Source: Belnapia rosea (GTDB lineage Bacteria > Pseudomonadota > Alphaproteobacteria > Acetobacterales > Acetobacteraceae). Taken from it: a stretch of 64,000 nucleotides of DNA. The position numbers and the translations under genes were made by a program. Below the pieces are notes generated by a model. That model saw only the letters and a program-made list of their open reading frames with translations. It had not been told where the DNA came from and made no database searches. Shown here in pieces: positions 28,896 to 38,323 of the stretch (the stretch's first letter is position 1; the number at the start of each line of letters is the position of its first letter). The DNA is taken from NCBI RefSeq assembly GCF_900101615.1, contig NZ_FMZX01000001.1:1213912-1277911 (forward strand). Direction: 5' to 3'.

Positions 28896-30155
28896 GTGAC
28901 CGACCCCCTGCTGGATTGCGACCCGTCCCGACCCTTCCGCTGGCTCTATCTCGACTTCAACAGCTTCTTCGCCAGCGTCGAGCAACAGGACCATGCGGAG
29001 CTCCGCGGCCGCCCCGTCGGCATCCTCGCCGCCCCCGGCGAGAACACCTGCGTCATCGCCGCCAGCATCGAGGCCCGCACCCATGGCGTGAAGACCGGCA
29101 CCCCGCTGCACGAGGCCCGCCGCCTCTGCCCCGGCATCATCTTCCGCCCCGCCCGCCATGCGCTCTACACCGCCTATCACCGCCGCATCCTGGCCGAGCT
29201 CGACCGCCACCTCCCCGTCGAGCGGGTCTGGTCGATCGATGAGGTCTCCGCCCGCCTCCTCGGCCCGCAGCGCCGGCCGGAGGCGGCCTTCGCCCTCGCC
29301 CGCGCGATCAAGGCGGGCCTCGCCGAGCACATCGGCTCCTGCCTGCGCTGCTCCATCGGCCTCGCCCCCAGCCGCCACCTCGCCAAGCTGGCGACCGAGT
29401 TGCAGAAGCCGGACGGCCTCGTCGCCCTGCGCCCGGAGGATCTCCCCGGCCCCCTTCTCCACCTCGCCCTGCGCGACATTCCCGGCATCGGCCGCGGCAT
29501 GGCGGCGCGCCTCGCGCGCTGCGGCATCACGGACATGGCCGGCCTCTGGAGCCTCGGCCCCAAGCGCGCCCGGCTGATCTGGAACAGCGTCGAGGGCGAG
29601 CGTTTCTGGTACGGCCTCCGCGGCGCCGACCTGCCGGAGCCCCGCGCCCCCGCCATCCCGCGCTCCATCGGCCATGCCCGGGTCCTGCCCCCCGCCCTGC
29701 GCGAGGCCGAGGCCGCCCACCACGTCACCCGCCTGCTGGCCATGAAGGCAGCGGCCCGGCTGCGCGCCGCTGCCAGCCTCGCCACCATCCTGATCCTTCA
29801 TGTCGAGCCGGCCCGCGGCAGCGCCACGCGCGAGCAGGGCCTGCAAGGCGAGACCCGCCTGCGCCAGACCGATGATGACCGCGTGGTGCTGGGCGAGCTC
29901 GATCGCCTCTGGGGGCAACTCCCGCCCATCCGCTACTGGCGCGTCGCGGTGACGCTCGCCGGCCTCATCCCCGCCGCCAACGCCACGCCCGACCTGCTGG
30001 ACTGGGCGGCGGGCCGGTCCAGCCCCCGCCTTGCCGAGGCGATGGCGCGCATCCACCGCCGCTTCGGCCGCGATAGCCTGCTCTTCGGCCCGGCGCCACG
30101 TGACCGCGACGCCTATGCCGAGCACAAGGTCGCCTTCTCCCGCGTGCCGGACTAA
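28896..30155 (+). CDS. SOS-type Y-family DNA polymerase (ImpB/UmuC-like)
   Basis: 419 residues. The catalytic acids are kept: D20 in LYLDFNSFFASVEQ and D115-E116 in VWSIDEVSA; the palm motif after these (EVSARLLG) departs from the DinB form. Helix-hairpin-helix DIPGIGRGMAARL lies near residue 200. A DSLLFG segment near the end could bind the sliding clamp. It should copy damaged DNA. Database entries sometimes name such proteins type VI secretion ImpB, which is misleading. The GTG start lies 29 bases after an SOS box, and a strong terminator follows. Confidence 0.85.
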   Translation: MTDPLLDCDPSRPFRWLYLDFNSFFASVEQQDHAELRGRPVGILAAPGENTCVIAASIEARTHGVKTGTPLHEARRLCPGIIFRPARHALYTAYHRRILAELDRHLPVERVWSIDEVSARLLGPQRRPEAAFALARAIKAGLAEHIGSCLRCSIGLAPSRHLAKLATELQKPDGLVALRPEDLPGPLLHLALRDIPGIGRGMAARLARCGITDMAGLWSLGPKRARLIWNSVEGERFWYGLRGADLPEPRAPAIPRSIGHARVLPPALREAEAAHHVTRLLAMKAAARLRAAASLATILILHVEPARGSATREQGLQGETRLRQTDDDRVVLGELDRLWGQLPPIRYWRVAVTLAGLIPAANATPDLLDWAAGRSSPRLAEAMARIHRRFGRDSLLFGPAPRDRDAYAEHKVAFSRVPD

Positions 30156-30179
30156 GCTTTTGTCGAGACGGGAACATTC

Positions 30180-30213
30180 CTCCGACCGGATGATGCCATC
30201 CGGTCGGAGTTTG
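30180..30213. terminator. Bidirectional Rho-independent terminator
   Basis: A perfect 13-bp stem (CTCCGACCGGATG with CATCCGGTCGGAG) and a four-base loop, followed by TTT on the plus strand. It separates the convergent polymerase and pheT genes and can end both transcripts. It is the cleanest terminator noted in the window. Confidence 0.85.
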
Positions 30214-30215
30214 CT

Positions 30216-32687
30216 CTAGCCGCGGAGCACGGCCCCCGTCGCCTTGCCCACAGCCGCCACGACCTTCGCCGCCGCCGCCTCGATCTCGGCATCGGTCAGC
30301 GTCGCGGCACGCGGCTGCAGCACGGCCTGGATGGCGAGGCTCACCTTGCCCTCCGGCAGCTTGTCCCCCGCATAGCGGTCGAACAGCACCACCTCGGTGA
30401 CAAGGGCCTTGTCCGCGCCCCGTGCCGCCCGCAGCACCGCCTCGGCCGGGACACCCTCATCGACGAGGAAGGCGAAGTCGCGCCGCACCGGCTGGAAGGC
30501 CGGCAGGTCCGGCGCACCCCGCTTCCGCCGCTTCGGCTCCGGGATGGCATCGAGGAAGACCTCGAAGCCAACCGCCGGCCCCACGAGGTCGAGCGCGGCC
30601 CTGGCGCGCGGATGGATCTCGCCGAAGGTGGCGAGCACGGTCTTCGGCCCCTGCCGCAACACGCCGCTCCGGCCCGGGTGGTAGAAGCCCGGCGCATCCG
30701 TGGTGACGCTGACGGCAGCCATCGGCACGCCGAGCGCCGCCAGCACCGCCAGCGCATCGCCCTTGGCATCCATGGCATCGACGGGGCGCGAGGCTTCCGC
30801 CCAATGCCGCGGCGTATGGCCCGTGCGTATCCCGGCGGCCACCTGGAGCTGCCCCTCGGGCGAGGCGCTGCGATAGGCCGCACCCAGCTCGGCCAGGGCC
30901 GCATCCGGGTAGCCGCGGGCCGCATTGCGGGCCGCTGCCTGCAGCAGGCTGGCGACCGGGGTGGGACGCATCTGGTCGAGATCGGCCGCGATCGGATTCT
31001 CGAGACGCAGCGCCGCCGGCGCCTCGCCGAACAGCGCCGCGACCTTCGCCTCCATGAAGCCGAAGCTGACGCAATCCAGCATCCCCCGCGCTGCCAGTAC
31101 CCGCCGCGCCAGCACCGCCCGCGCCTGCTTCGCGCTCAGGGCCGGCGGCGGCACGATCCCGGCCACGGGCAGCGAGACCGGGAGGATGCGGTCCAGCCCC
31201 TGGATCCGCAGCACCTCCTCGACGAGGTCCGCCTCCGGCTCCACCTGCGCGCAGCCCTCGGCCGCGGCCCGGGCCCGCTCGGCCGGCAGGCCCGGCGCCT
31301 GGTCCAGCGCGCCCTTGGCTGCGATGTCGTTGCGCCAGGACGGCACCGCCACCGTCACCGAACCGGCATCCCGCGCCTCGACCATGAAGCCCAGCCGCTC
31401 GAGGATGCCGACCGCCTCATCCGGCGCCACCTCGGCGCCGCCGAGGCCGGCCAGCCGCTCGAAGCGCAACATGGCGCTCCGCCGCCAGTCCGGCTCCGCC
31501 CCCGCCGCGGCGACCTCGCTCGCCTCCCCGCCGCAGAGCTCGATCATCAGCGCCGTGGCCAGGTCGAGCGCCACGGGCGGCAGCGCCTGGTCCACCCCCC
31601 GCTCGAACCGCGCCCGCGCATCGGTGCGGATATCGTGCCGCCGCCCGGACAGCGCGATGCGCACCGGGTCGAAGACCGCGCATTCAATGAAGCACTCGCG
31701 CGTGCCCTCGTCGCAGCCCGTATGGGAGCCGCCGATGATGCCGCCGAGCGATTCCGGCCCGGCCTCGTCGGCGATGACGCCATCCTCCGCCGTCAGCGCA
31801 TAGGTCTTGCCGTTCAGCGCGGCGAGCTCCTCGCCCTCCCGCGCCATGCGCAGGGTCAGCGTCCCGCCCCGCACCTTCGCCACGTCGAAGACATGCAGCG
31901 GCCGGCCGAGGCCGTAGGTGAAGAGGTTCGTCACATCGACCAGCGCGTTGATCGGCCGCTGCCCGATCGCCACCAGCCAATCCTGCAGCCATTGCGGCGA
32001 AGGCCCGTTGCGCAGGCCGCGGATGCCCCGGCCCAGGACCCACCGGCAGGCGCGCGGGTCGGCGATCTCCCAGCGCAGCGGCGCCGGATAGGCGGCCGCC
32101 ACCTGTGCCGGCTGCAACGGCTTCAGCCGCCCGAGCCCCGCCGCCGCCAGGTCCCGCGCCACGCCATGGACCGAGAGCGCATCGCCCCGGTTCGGCGTGA
32201 CGCTGATCTCGATGATCGGGTCATCCATGCCGGCCCAGCGCACATAGCTCTCGCCGAGCGGCGCGTCCTCCGGCAGGTCGACGATGCCCGAATGGTCGTC
32301 GCCGAGCCCCATCTCCCGCGCCGAGAGCATCATCGCCTCGGAGGCGACGCCACGGATCTCACCCCGCTTCAGAGTGATGCCGGTGCCCGGGATGAAGGCG
32401 CCCGGCAAGGCGAGGACGCCCTTCATCCCCGCCCGCGCATTCGGTGCGCCGCAGACGACGGAGAGCAACTTGCCGTCGCCCGCATCCACCTTCAAGGCGC
32501 GCAGCCGGTCCGCATTCGGGTGCTGCACCGCCTCCACCACATGGGCGATGCGGAAGGAGGCGAGCGCCGCGCCGCGATCCTCCACCCCCTCGACCTCGAG
32601 GCCAATGGTGTTCAGCGCCGCCAGGATATCGGCCAGCGGCGCCTCGGTCTCGAGATGCGCGCGGAGCCAGGACAGGGTGAACTTCAT
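30216..32687 (-). CDS. pheT: Phenylalanine-tRNA ligase beta subunit
   Basis: 823 residues, the usual length. Order: EMAP-type tRNA-binding domain (about 40-150), B3/B4 editing domain (about 215-380), B5 DNA-binding-like domain, and a C-terminal FDX-ACB anticodon domain (about 725-823) containing AFLVDEGVPAEAV. It pairs with PheS in an alpha2-beta2 enzyme and edits mischarged Tyr. The ATG lies one base after the pheS stop. Confidence 0.97.
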   Translation of the reverse strand: MKFTLSWLRAHLETEAPLADILAALNTIGLEVEGVEDRGAALASFRIAHVVEAVQHPNADRLRALKVDAGDGKLLSVVCGAPNARAGMKGVLALPGAFIPGTGITLKRGEIRGVASEAMMLSAREMGLGDDHSGIVDLPEDAPLGESYVRWAGMDDPIIEISVTPNRGDALSVHGVARDLAAAGLGRLKPLQPAQVAAAYPAPLRWEIADPRACRWVLGRGIRGLRNGPSPQWLQDWLVAIGQRPINALVDVTNLFTYGLGRPLHVFDVAKVRGGTLTLRMAREGEELAALNGKTYALTAEDGVIADEAGPESLGGIIGGSHTGCDEGTRECFIECAVFDPVRIALSGRRHDIRTDARARFERGVDQALPPVALDLATALMIELCGGEASEVAAAGAEPDWRRSAMLRFERLAGLGGAEVAPDEAVGILERLGFMVEARDAGSVTVAVPSWRNDIAAKGALDQAPGLPAERARAAAEGCAQVEPEADLVEEVLRIQGLDRILPVSLPVAGIVPPPALSAKQARAVLARRVLAARGMLDCVSFGFMEAKVAALFGEAPAALRLENPIAADLDQMRPTPVASLLQAAARNAARGYPDAALAELGAAYRSASPEGQLQVAAGIRTGHTPRHWAEASRPVDAMDAKGDALAVLAALGVPMAAVSVTTDAPGFYHPGRSGVLRQGPKTVLATFGEIHPRARAALDLVGPAVGFEVFLDAIPEPKRRKRGAPDLPAFQPVRRDFAFLVDEGVPAEAVLRAARGADKALVTEVVLFDRYAGDKLPEGKVSLAIQAVLQPRAATLTDAEIEAAAAKVVAAVGKATGAVLRG

Positions 32688-32688
32688 C

Positions 32689-33771
32689 TCAGAAACCCTC
32701 CGTCAGCGAGGGAGGCGAGAGCGGGTCGGTGGCCCAGTGCCGGAGCCAGCGCAGGTCGCTCTCGTAGAAGGGGCGAAGGTCCGGCATGCCGTGCTTCAGC
32801 ATGGTGATGCGCTCGATCCCCATGCCGAAGGCGAAGCCCTGCCACTCCCGCGCATCGATGCCGCAATTGGCCAGCACCCGCGGATGCACCATCCCGCTCC
32901 CCAGGATCTCCAGCCAGTCGCCACCCTTCCCCAGCTCGCCCGTCCTGCGGTTCCAGCCGATATCCACCTCCATCGAGGGCTCGGTGAAGGGGAAGTAGCT
33001 GGCGCGGAACCGCACCGGCAGGTCGCCGATGCCGAAGAAGGCGCGGAGAAAATCGATCAGACAACCCTTCAGGTGCCCGAGCGTGATCCCGCGGTCGATC
33101 ACCAGCCCCTCCACCTGGTGGAACATCGGGCTGTGCGTCGCATCATGGTCCGCCCGCCAGGTCCGCCCGGGAACGATGACGCGGATCGGCGGCTCCTGGC
33201 CCAGCATGGTCCGCGCCTGCACCGGCGAGGTATGCGTGCGCAGCACCGGCCGCCGCCCATCCGCCCCCGCCGGCAGGTAGAAGGTGTCGTGGTCCTGCCG
33301 CGCAGGATGATGGTCCGGGATGTTAAGCGCCGAGAAGTTCAGCCAGTCGCTCTCGATGTCGGGCCCCTCCGCCACCCGGAACCCCATGGCGCCGAAGATC
33401 GCCGTCAGCTCCTCGATCGTCCGGCTGATCGGGTGGATGCCGCCCTCCCCGGCCCCGCCCGGCGCATGCGCCCGCGGCGGCAGCGAGACGTCCATCCGCT
33501 CGGCGGCCAGCCGCGCCTCCAGCGCCGCCGCCTCCAGCGCCGCGCGCCGCGCCTCGATCGCCGATTCCAGCTCCGCCTTCAGCCGGTTGAGCGCCGCCCC
33601 ACGCTCCTTCCGCGCCTCGGCCGGCACCTGGCCGAGCCCCTTCAGCAGCCCGGTCAGCCGCCCGCTCTTGCCGAGCGTGCCGACCCGCACCGCATCCCAG
33701 GCGCGGAGGTCGGCGGCGGCGGCGAGGGCGTCGGCGGTCTCGCCCCGCAGGGTGTCGAGGTCATCGCTCAT
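32689..33771 (-). CDS. pheS: Phenylalanine-tRNA ligase alpha subunit
   Basis: 360 residues, standard. An N-terminal coiled coil (1-90) is followed by the class II catalytic core: motif 2 includes GRTWRADHDATHSPMFHQ and motif 3 GMGIERITMLKHGMPDLR. It activates Phe. It forms an operon with pheT; a terminator-like hairpin sits in the 80-base gap upstream, after rplT. Confidence 0.97.
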   Translation of the reverse strand: MSDDLDTLRGETADALAAAADLRAWDAVRVGTLGKSGRLTGLLKGLGQVPAEARKERGAALNRLKAELESAIEARRAALEAAALEARLAAERMDVSLPPRAHAPGGAGEGGIHPISRTIEELTAIFGAMGFRVAEGPDIESDWLNFSALNIPDHHPARQDHDTFYLPAGADGRRPVLRTHTSPVQARTMLGQEPPIRVIVPGRTWRADHDATHSPMFHQVEGLVIDRGITLGHLKGCLIDFLRAFFGIGDLPVRFRASYFPFTEPSMEVDIGWNRRTGELGKGGDWLEILGSGMVHPRVLANCGIDAREWQGFAFGMGIERITMLKHGMPDLRPFYESDLRWLRHWATDPLSPPSLTEGF

Positions 33772-33791
33772 GCGTCAGGTCCCGAACAGGC

Positions 33792-33820
33792 AAAAGGCCG
33801 CACCCTTCCGGGAGCGGCCC
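33792..33820 (-). terminator. Rho-independent terminator or attenuator between rplT and pheS
   Basis: On the minus strand GGCCGC-T-CCC, loop GGAA, GGG-T-GCGGCC gives a 10-bp stem with one T-T mismatch and a GNRA-type tetraloop, followed by TTTT. It lies 32 bases past the rplT stop and about 20 bases before pheS. It could end the rpmI-rplT transcript or attenuate pheST. Confidence 0.75.
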
Positions 33821-33851
33821 TTGCGCAAGATCTCCCCCAAGGGGGAAGGAG

Positions 33852-34232
33852 TCAGGCCGCCGGCGTCGCCGCCGGGGCCGGACGCGCCGCGCGGGCCTTC
33901 TCGACCAGCGCCGCGAAGCTCGTCGGATCGTCGAAGGCAATCGTCGCCATGACCTTGCGGTCCAGCTCGATCCCCGCCGCCTTGATGCCGGCGATGAACT
34001 GCGAATAGGTCAGCCCATGCTCGCGCACCGCCGCGTTGATCCGCTGGATCCAGAGGCCGCGGAAGTCACGCTTCTTGTTGCGGCGATCGCGATAGGCGTA
34101 TTGCAGCGCCTTCTCGACCCGCTCGAGCGCGGGGCGGAAATTCGTGGAGGACCGGCCGACATAGCCCTTGGCGAGCTTGAGGACCTTCTTGTGACGGGCG
34201 TGCGCAGTGACGCCCCGCTTGACGCGTGCCAT
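33852..34232 (-). CDS. rplT: 50S ribosomal protein L20
   Basis: 126 residues, typical. The start [20 protein letters not shown] and the [12 protein letters not shown] block are diagnostic; the last about 15 residues are an Ala/Pro-rich extension common in this group. It is a large-subunit assembly protein and in other bacteria represses its own operon. It follows rpmI by 13 bases. infC, often the first gene of this operon, is not in front of rpmI here. Confidence 0.97.
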   Translation of the reverse strand: MARVKRGVTAHARHKKVLKLAKGYVGRSSTNFRPALERVEKALQYAYRDRRNKKRDFRGLWIQRINAAVREHGLTYSQFIAGIKAAGIELDRKVMATIAFDDPTSFAALVEKARAARPAPAATPAA

Positions 34233-34245
34233 GGCTCAGACCCCC

Positions 34246-34452
34246 TTACCGGACCAGCCCATAGGGCGCCCATTGCAACACCGTCAGCCCATCCTGGTGC
34301 CGCAGCACCTGGGTTCCGGTGTTCTGCCGCTTCACCTTGGAGGAGCGGTTGCGCAGCATGTGCCGCTTCTTGCCGGGGCCGGCGAGCACCTTGCCCGTGG
34401 CCGTCACCTTGAAGCGCTTCTTCACAGAAGACTTCGTCTTCATCTTGGGCAT
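34246..34452 (-). CDS. rpmI: 50S ribosomal protein L35
   Basis: 68 residues. The start [20 protein letters not shown] is the L35 signature and the rest is basic. An AGGAGG ribosome site precedes the ATG on the minus strand. The 155-base gap to the divergent HerA-type gene should contain the promoters of both genes. Confidence 0.97.
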   Translation of the reverse strand: MPKMKTKSSVKKRFKVTATGKVLAGPGKKRHMLRNRSSKVKRQNTGTQVLRHQDGLTVLQWAPYGLVR

Positions 34453-34607
34453 TTGGACCTCCTTGTCCGGTCAGGATGCGCACCGCGAGGGCGCGCGAAG
34501 CCGCGGCCGGGCATGCCCTACAGGCCCGTCGCGCGGAAAGAGAGGCGGGCGTATAGCCGCGCACCGCCCCGGATGCAAGCGCCAGCCTCCTGCCCTATAA
34601 CCATCTC

Positions 34608-36221
34608 ATGCCGGACAACATCCTCATCGGCCGGGGCGAGCACCCCTGCACCCTTCTCCTCTCCCGCGCGAACCGCCATGGGCTGGTCGCGGGCGCCACC
34701 GGCACCGGCAAGACCGTTACCTTGCAGACCCTGGCCGAGGGCTTCTCCCGCGCCGGCGTCCCCGTCTTCTGCGCCGACATCAAGGGAGACCTGGCCGGCC
34801 TCTCCCAGCCCGGCCGGCCCAACCCGAAGCTCGAGCAGCGCGCCCATGAGCTGGGCGAGGCGGATTTCGCCTATGAGCCCTCCCCCGCCATCCTCTGGGA
34901 CGTCTTCGGCCAGCAGGGCCATCCGCTCCGCGCCACCGTCGCCGAGATGGGGCCCCTGCTCCTGGCCCGGATGCTGGAGCTGAACGAGACGCAGGAAGGC
35001 GTGCTCACCATCGCCTTCAAGCTGGCCGATGACGAGGGCCTGCTGCTGCTCGACTTCAAGGACCTCCGCGCCATCCTCACCCATGTCGCGGAGCGCGCCA
35101 GCGAGCTCGGCGCGACCTACGGCAATGTCAGCAAGTCGACCATCGGCACCATCCAGCGCCGCCTGCTGATGCTGGAACAGGCCGGCGGCGAGCAATTCTT
35201 CGGCGAGCCCGCCCTCTCGCTGGCCGACCTCATGCTCCTCACCCCCGATGGCCGCGGCGCCATCAACGTGCTCGCCGCCGACAAGCTCATCGCCTCGCCC
35301 CGCCTCTACGCCACCTTCCTGCTCTGGCTCCTCTCCGAACTGTTCGAGGAGCTGCCCGAGGTCGGCGACATCGAGAAGCCGAAGCTCGTCTTCTTCTTCG
35401 ACGAGGCCCATCTCCTGTTCCGCGACGCCCCGAAGGCGCTGGTCGAGAAGGTGGAGACGGTGGTGCGCCTGATCCGCTCCAAGGGGGTGGGCATCTACTT
35501 CGTGACGCAAAACCCGCTCGACCTGCCGGCGACCGTCCTCGGCCAGCTCGGCAACCGCGTGCAGCATGCGCTCCGCGCCTTCACCCCCGCCGAGCAGAAA
35601 GCCGTCCGCGCCGCCGCCGAGACCTTCCGCCCCAACCCGAAGCTCCGCGTCGAGGAGGCGATCACCCATCTCGGCGTTGGCGAGGCGCTGGTCTCGACGC
35701 TGCGGGAGGACGGCACGCCGAGCCCGGTGGAGCGCGCCCGCATCCTGCCCCCGCGCGGCCGCATCGGCGCCATCACGCCCGAGGAACGCGCCGCCACCTT
35801 GCAGGCGAGCCCCCTCGCCGGCCATTACGACCATGCAGTGGACCGCGAATCGGCCTATGAGCTGCTGCAGGGCCGCGCCACAGCGGCCCCCGCCTCCGGC
35901 CCCTGGCGCACCGGCCCCGCCCCGACCCGCGACAGCAACCCCTGGGGCGGCGCCACCCCGCCCCCGCGCCCACAGCCGCAACACCCGCCAGCCCGCGGCA
36001 GCCGCATCCCGCAGATCCCGCCCCGCCAGGCTGGCGGCGGTAGCCAAGGGGGAGGCATGGGCGAGATCCTCGGCGACATCCTCACCGGCCGCGGCGGCAG
36101 GCGGGAGGGCGTCGCCGAATCCATGGCGAAATCCGCCGCCCGCAGCATCGGCAGCTCGGTCGGCCGCCAGATCAGCCAGGCCGTGTTGCGCGGCGTGCTG
36201 GGCTCCATCCTGAAACGGTAG
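34608..36221 (+). CDS. HerA-type ATPase, DUF853/YjgR family
   Basis: 537 residues. Walker A is [19 protein letters not shown] near residue 30, and Walker [14 protein letters not shown] lies near residue 263, followed by [14 protein letters not shown] as sensor region. The C-terminus (about 420-500) is a Pro/Gly-rich linker ending in a short helical tail. YjgR proteins are soluble FtsK/HerA-like ATPases whose role is unknown. It is close to dapF (same strand), perhaps co-transcribed. Confidence 0.88.
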   Translation: MPDNILIGRGEHPCTLLLSRANRHGLVAGATGTGKTVTLQTLAEGFSRAGVPVFCADIKGDLAGLSQPGRPNPKLEQRAHELGEADFAYEPSPAILWDVFGQQGHPLRATVAEMGPLLLARMLELNETQEGVLTIAFKLADDEGLLLLDFKDLRAILTHVAERASELGATYGNVSKSTIGTIQRRLLMLEQAGGEQFFGEPALSLADLMLLTPDGRGAINVLAADKLIASPRLYATFLLWLLSELFEELPEVGDIEKPKLVFFFDEAHLLFRDAPKALVEKVETVVRLIRSKGVGIYFVTQNPLDLPATVLGQLGNRVQHALRAFTPAEQKAVRAAAETFRPNPKLRVEEAITHLGVGEALVSTLREDGTPSPVERARILPPRGRIGAITPEERAATLQASPLAGHYDHAVDRESAYELLQGRATAAPASGPWRTGPAPTRDSNPWGGATPPPRPQPQHPPARGSRIPQIPPRQAGGGSQGGGMGEILGDILTGRGGRREGVAESMAKSAARSIGSSVGRQISQAVLRGVLGSILKR

Positions 36222-36262
36222 GGTTGGAAGCCTCCGGCGGAGAGGGCATATCTCCTCCCGTG

Positions 36263-37072
36263 ATGGTTCCCTTCCGCAAGATGCACGGCCTCGGCAACGA
36301 CTTCGTCGTGCTGGATGCGCGCGCCCAGCCCCTGCCGGTCACGCCCGCCCGCGCCGCCGCCATCGCCGACCGGCGGCGCGGCATCGGCTGCGACCAGTTC
36401 ATCCTGCTGGAGCCGGGCACGGACGGCGCCGATGTCTTCATGCGCATCCGCAACCCGGACGGCTCCGAGGCCGGCGCCTGCGGCAACGCCACCCGCTGCA
36501 TCGCCTCCCTGGTCGCCGGGGACTCCGGCGCCGACCGCGTCGTGGTCCGCACCATCAGCGGCGACCTGCCGGCGGAGCGCCTCGGCGATCTCTGGCGCGT
36601 CGATATGGGCCCCGCCCGCCTCGGCTGGCAGGACATCCCCCTAGCCCGCGCCATGGACACCCTCCATTTGCCGCTGGAGGATGCCGCCGCCTGCTCCATG
36701 GGCAACCCCCATGCGACGCTCTTCGTCCCCGATCTCGACGCCGTCCCGGTCGAGACGCTCGGTCCCCGGCTGGAGCACGACCCGCTCTTCCCCGACCGTG
36801 CCAATATCGGCTTCGTCCAGGTGCTGAACCCCGAGCACATCCGCCTGACCGTCTGGGAGCGCGGCGCCGGCCTGACGCTGGCCTGCGGCTCCGGCGCCTG
36901 CGCCGCCCTGGTGAATGCCGCCCGCCGCGGCCTCACCGGCCGGGCCGCCACCGTCACCCTCCCCGGCGGCGACCTCCATATCGAATGGCGCGCGGATGGC
37001 CATGTGCTGATGACCGGCCCCGTCGCCACCGCCTTCACCGGCACCATCGACCTCGACGGTCTTCCCCAATGA
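36263..37072 (+). CDS. dapF: Diaminopimelate epimerase
   Basis: 269 residues from the ATG beginning [14 protein letters not shown], the usual family start; the frame continues 13 codons upstream. The two catalytic cysteines are C73 in GACGNATRC and C208 in ACGSGACAA. It converts LL- to meso-diaminopimelate for lysine and peptidoglycan. It is followed ten bases later by mtaB, a pair seen in many alphaproteobacteria. Confidence 0.95.
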   Translation: MVPFRKMHGLGNDFVVLDARAQPLPVTPARAAAIADRRRGIGCDQFILLEPGTDGADVFMRIRNPDGSEAGACGNATRCIASLVAGDSGADRVVVRTISGDLPAERLGDLWRVDMGPARLGWQDIPLARAMDTLHLPLEDAAACSMGNPHATLFVPDLDAVPVETLGPRLEHDPLFPDRANIGFVQVLNPEHIRLTVWERGAGLTLACGSGACAALVNAARRGLTGRAATVTLPGGDLHIEWRADGHVLMTGPVATAFTGTIDLDGLPQ

Positions 37073-37082
37073 TACGGTCGCT

Positions 37083-38321
37083 GTGACGCTCGAACTCCTG
37101 ACCTTCGGCTGCCGGCTCAACACCTATGAGTCGGAGGCGATGCGCGACCTCGCCGGCAAGGCCGGGCAGCAGGGCATCATCGTCAATACCTGCGCCGTCA
37201 CGGCCGAGGCCGAGCGCCAGGCCCGCCAGGCCATCCGCCGCGCCGCCCGCGAGAATCCGGGCACGCCGATCATCGTCACCGGCTGCGCCGCGCAGATCGC
37301 GCCGGACAAGTGGGCCACCCTCCCCGGCGTCACCCGCGTCATCGGCAATGCCGACAAGCTGAAGCCGGAAAGCTGGGCCCTCGGCACGCCCCCCGCGCCG
37401 GTGACGGACATCATGGCCGCCACCGAGACGGCCGCCCATCTGGTGACCGAGTTCGCCGGCCGCGCCCGCGCCTTCGTCCAGGTCCAGCAGGGCTGCGACC
37501 ACCGCTGCACCTTCTGCGTCATCCCCTATGGCCGCGGCCCCTCCCGCTCCGTCCCGATCGGCGCCATCGTCGAGCAGGTCCGCACCCTGGTCGCGCATGG
37601 CTACAAGGAGGTCGTCCTCACCGGCGTCGACATCACCAGCTACGGGCCGGACCTGCCCGGCCGGCCGCGCCTTGGCCAGATGATCCGCCGCCTGCTCGCC
37701 CTGGTGCCGGAGCTGCCGCGCCTCCGCCTCTCCTCCCTCGACCCGGTCGAGATCGATGACGACCTCTGGCGCCTCATCGCCGAGGAGCCGCGGCTGATGC
37801 CGCATCTCCACCTCTCGATGCAGCACGGCGCCGACCTCATCCTGAAGCGCATGAAGCGCCGCCACCTGAAGGCGGATGCGCTGGCCGTGGTCCGCCGAGC
37901 CCGCGCCCTCCGCCCCGACATGGCTTTCGGCGCCGACCTCATCGCCGGCTTCCCCACCGAGACCGAGGAGCAGTTCGCCGAGATGCTCGACTGCGTCGCG
38001 GAGATGGAACTCGCCTTCCTGCACGTCTTTCCCTATTCCGAACGCCCCGGCACGCCGGCCGCGCGCATGCCGCCCGTGCCGGTGCCGGTGCGCAAGGCCC
38101 GCGCCGCCCGGCTGCGGGCGGCCGGGGCGGCGGGCGCGGCCCGCTTCTTCGCCGCGCGACTGGGTCAGGAGGAAGCGGTGCTGTTCGAGCGTGAGGATCG
38201 CGGCCACACCGCACATTTCGCCCCGATCCGCCTGGCCGCCGGCCGGGCGGAGCCGGGGGCGCTGCACCACCTGCGCGTCACCGGCGCCGATGCCGATGGC
38301 CTGCTGGCCGAGGCCGCCTGA
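37083..38321 (+). CDS. mtaB: tRNA t6A37 methylthiotransferase MtaB
   Basis: 412 residues. An N-terminal UPF0004 domain with cysteines in TFGCRLNTYESEA, NTCAVTAEA and VTGCAAQ binds one 4Fe-4S cluster. The radical-SAM motif CDHRCTFC is near residue 138. A C-terminal TRAM-like region follows. It makes ms2t6A in tRNAs reading ANN codons. The GTG start is 10 bases after dapF; ftsY follows two bases after the stop. Confidence 0.92.
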   Translation: MTLELLTFGCRLNTYESEAMRDLAGKAGQQGIIVNTCAVTAEAERQARQAIRRAARENPGTPIIVTGCAAQIAPDKWATLPGVTRVIGNADKLKPESWALGTPPAPVTDIMAATETAAHLVTEFAGRARAFVQVQQGCDHRCTFCVIPYGRGPSRSVPIGAIVEQVRTLVAHGYKEVVLTGVDITSYGPDLPGRPRLGQMIRRLLALVPELPRLRLSSLDPVEIDDDLWRLIAEEPRLMPHLHLSMQHGADLILKRMKRRHLKADALAVVRRARALRPDMAFGADLIAGFPTETEEQFAEMLDCVAEMELAFLHVFPYSERPGTPAARMPPVPVPVRKARAARLRAAGAAGAARFFAARLGQEEAVLFEREDRGHTAHFAPIRLAAGRAEPGALHHLRVTGADADGLLAEAA

Positions 38322-38323
38322 CC

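Noticed and set aside
28896..30155. Type VI secretion protein ImpB label
   Set aside because: The sequence has the three catalytic acids of Y-family polymerases and an SOS box; no other secretion gene is near.
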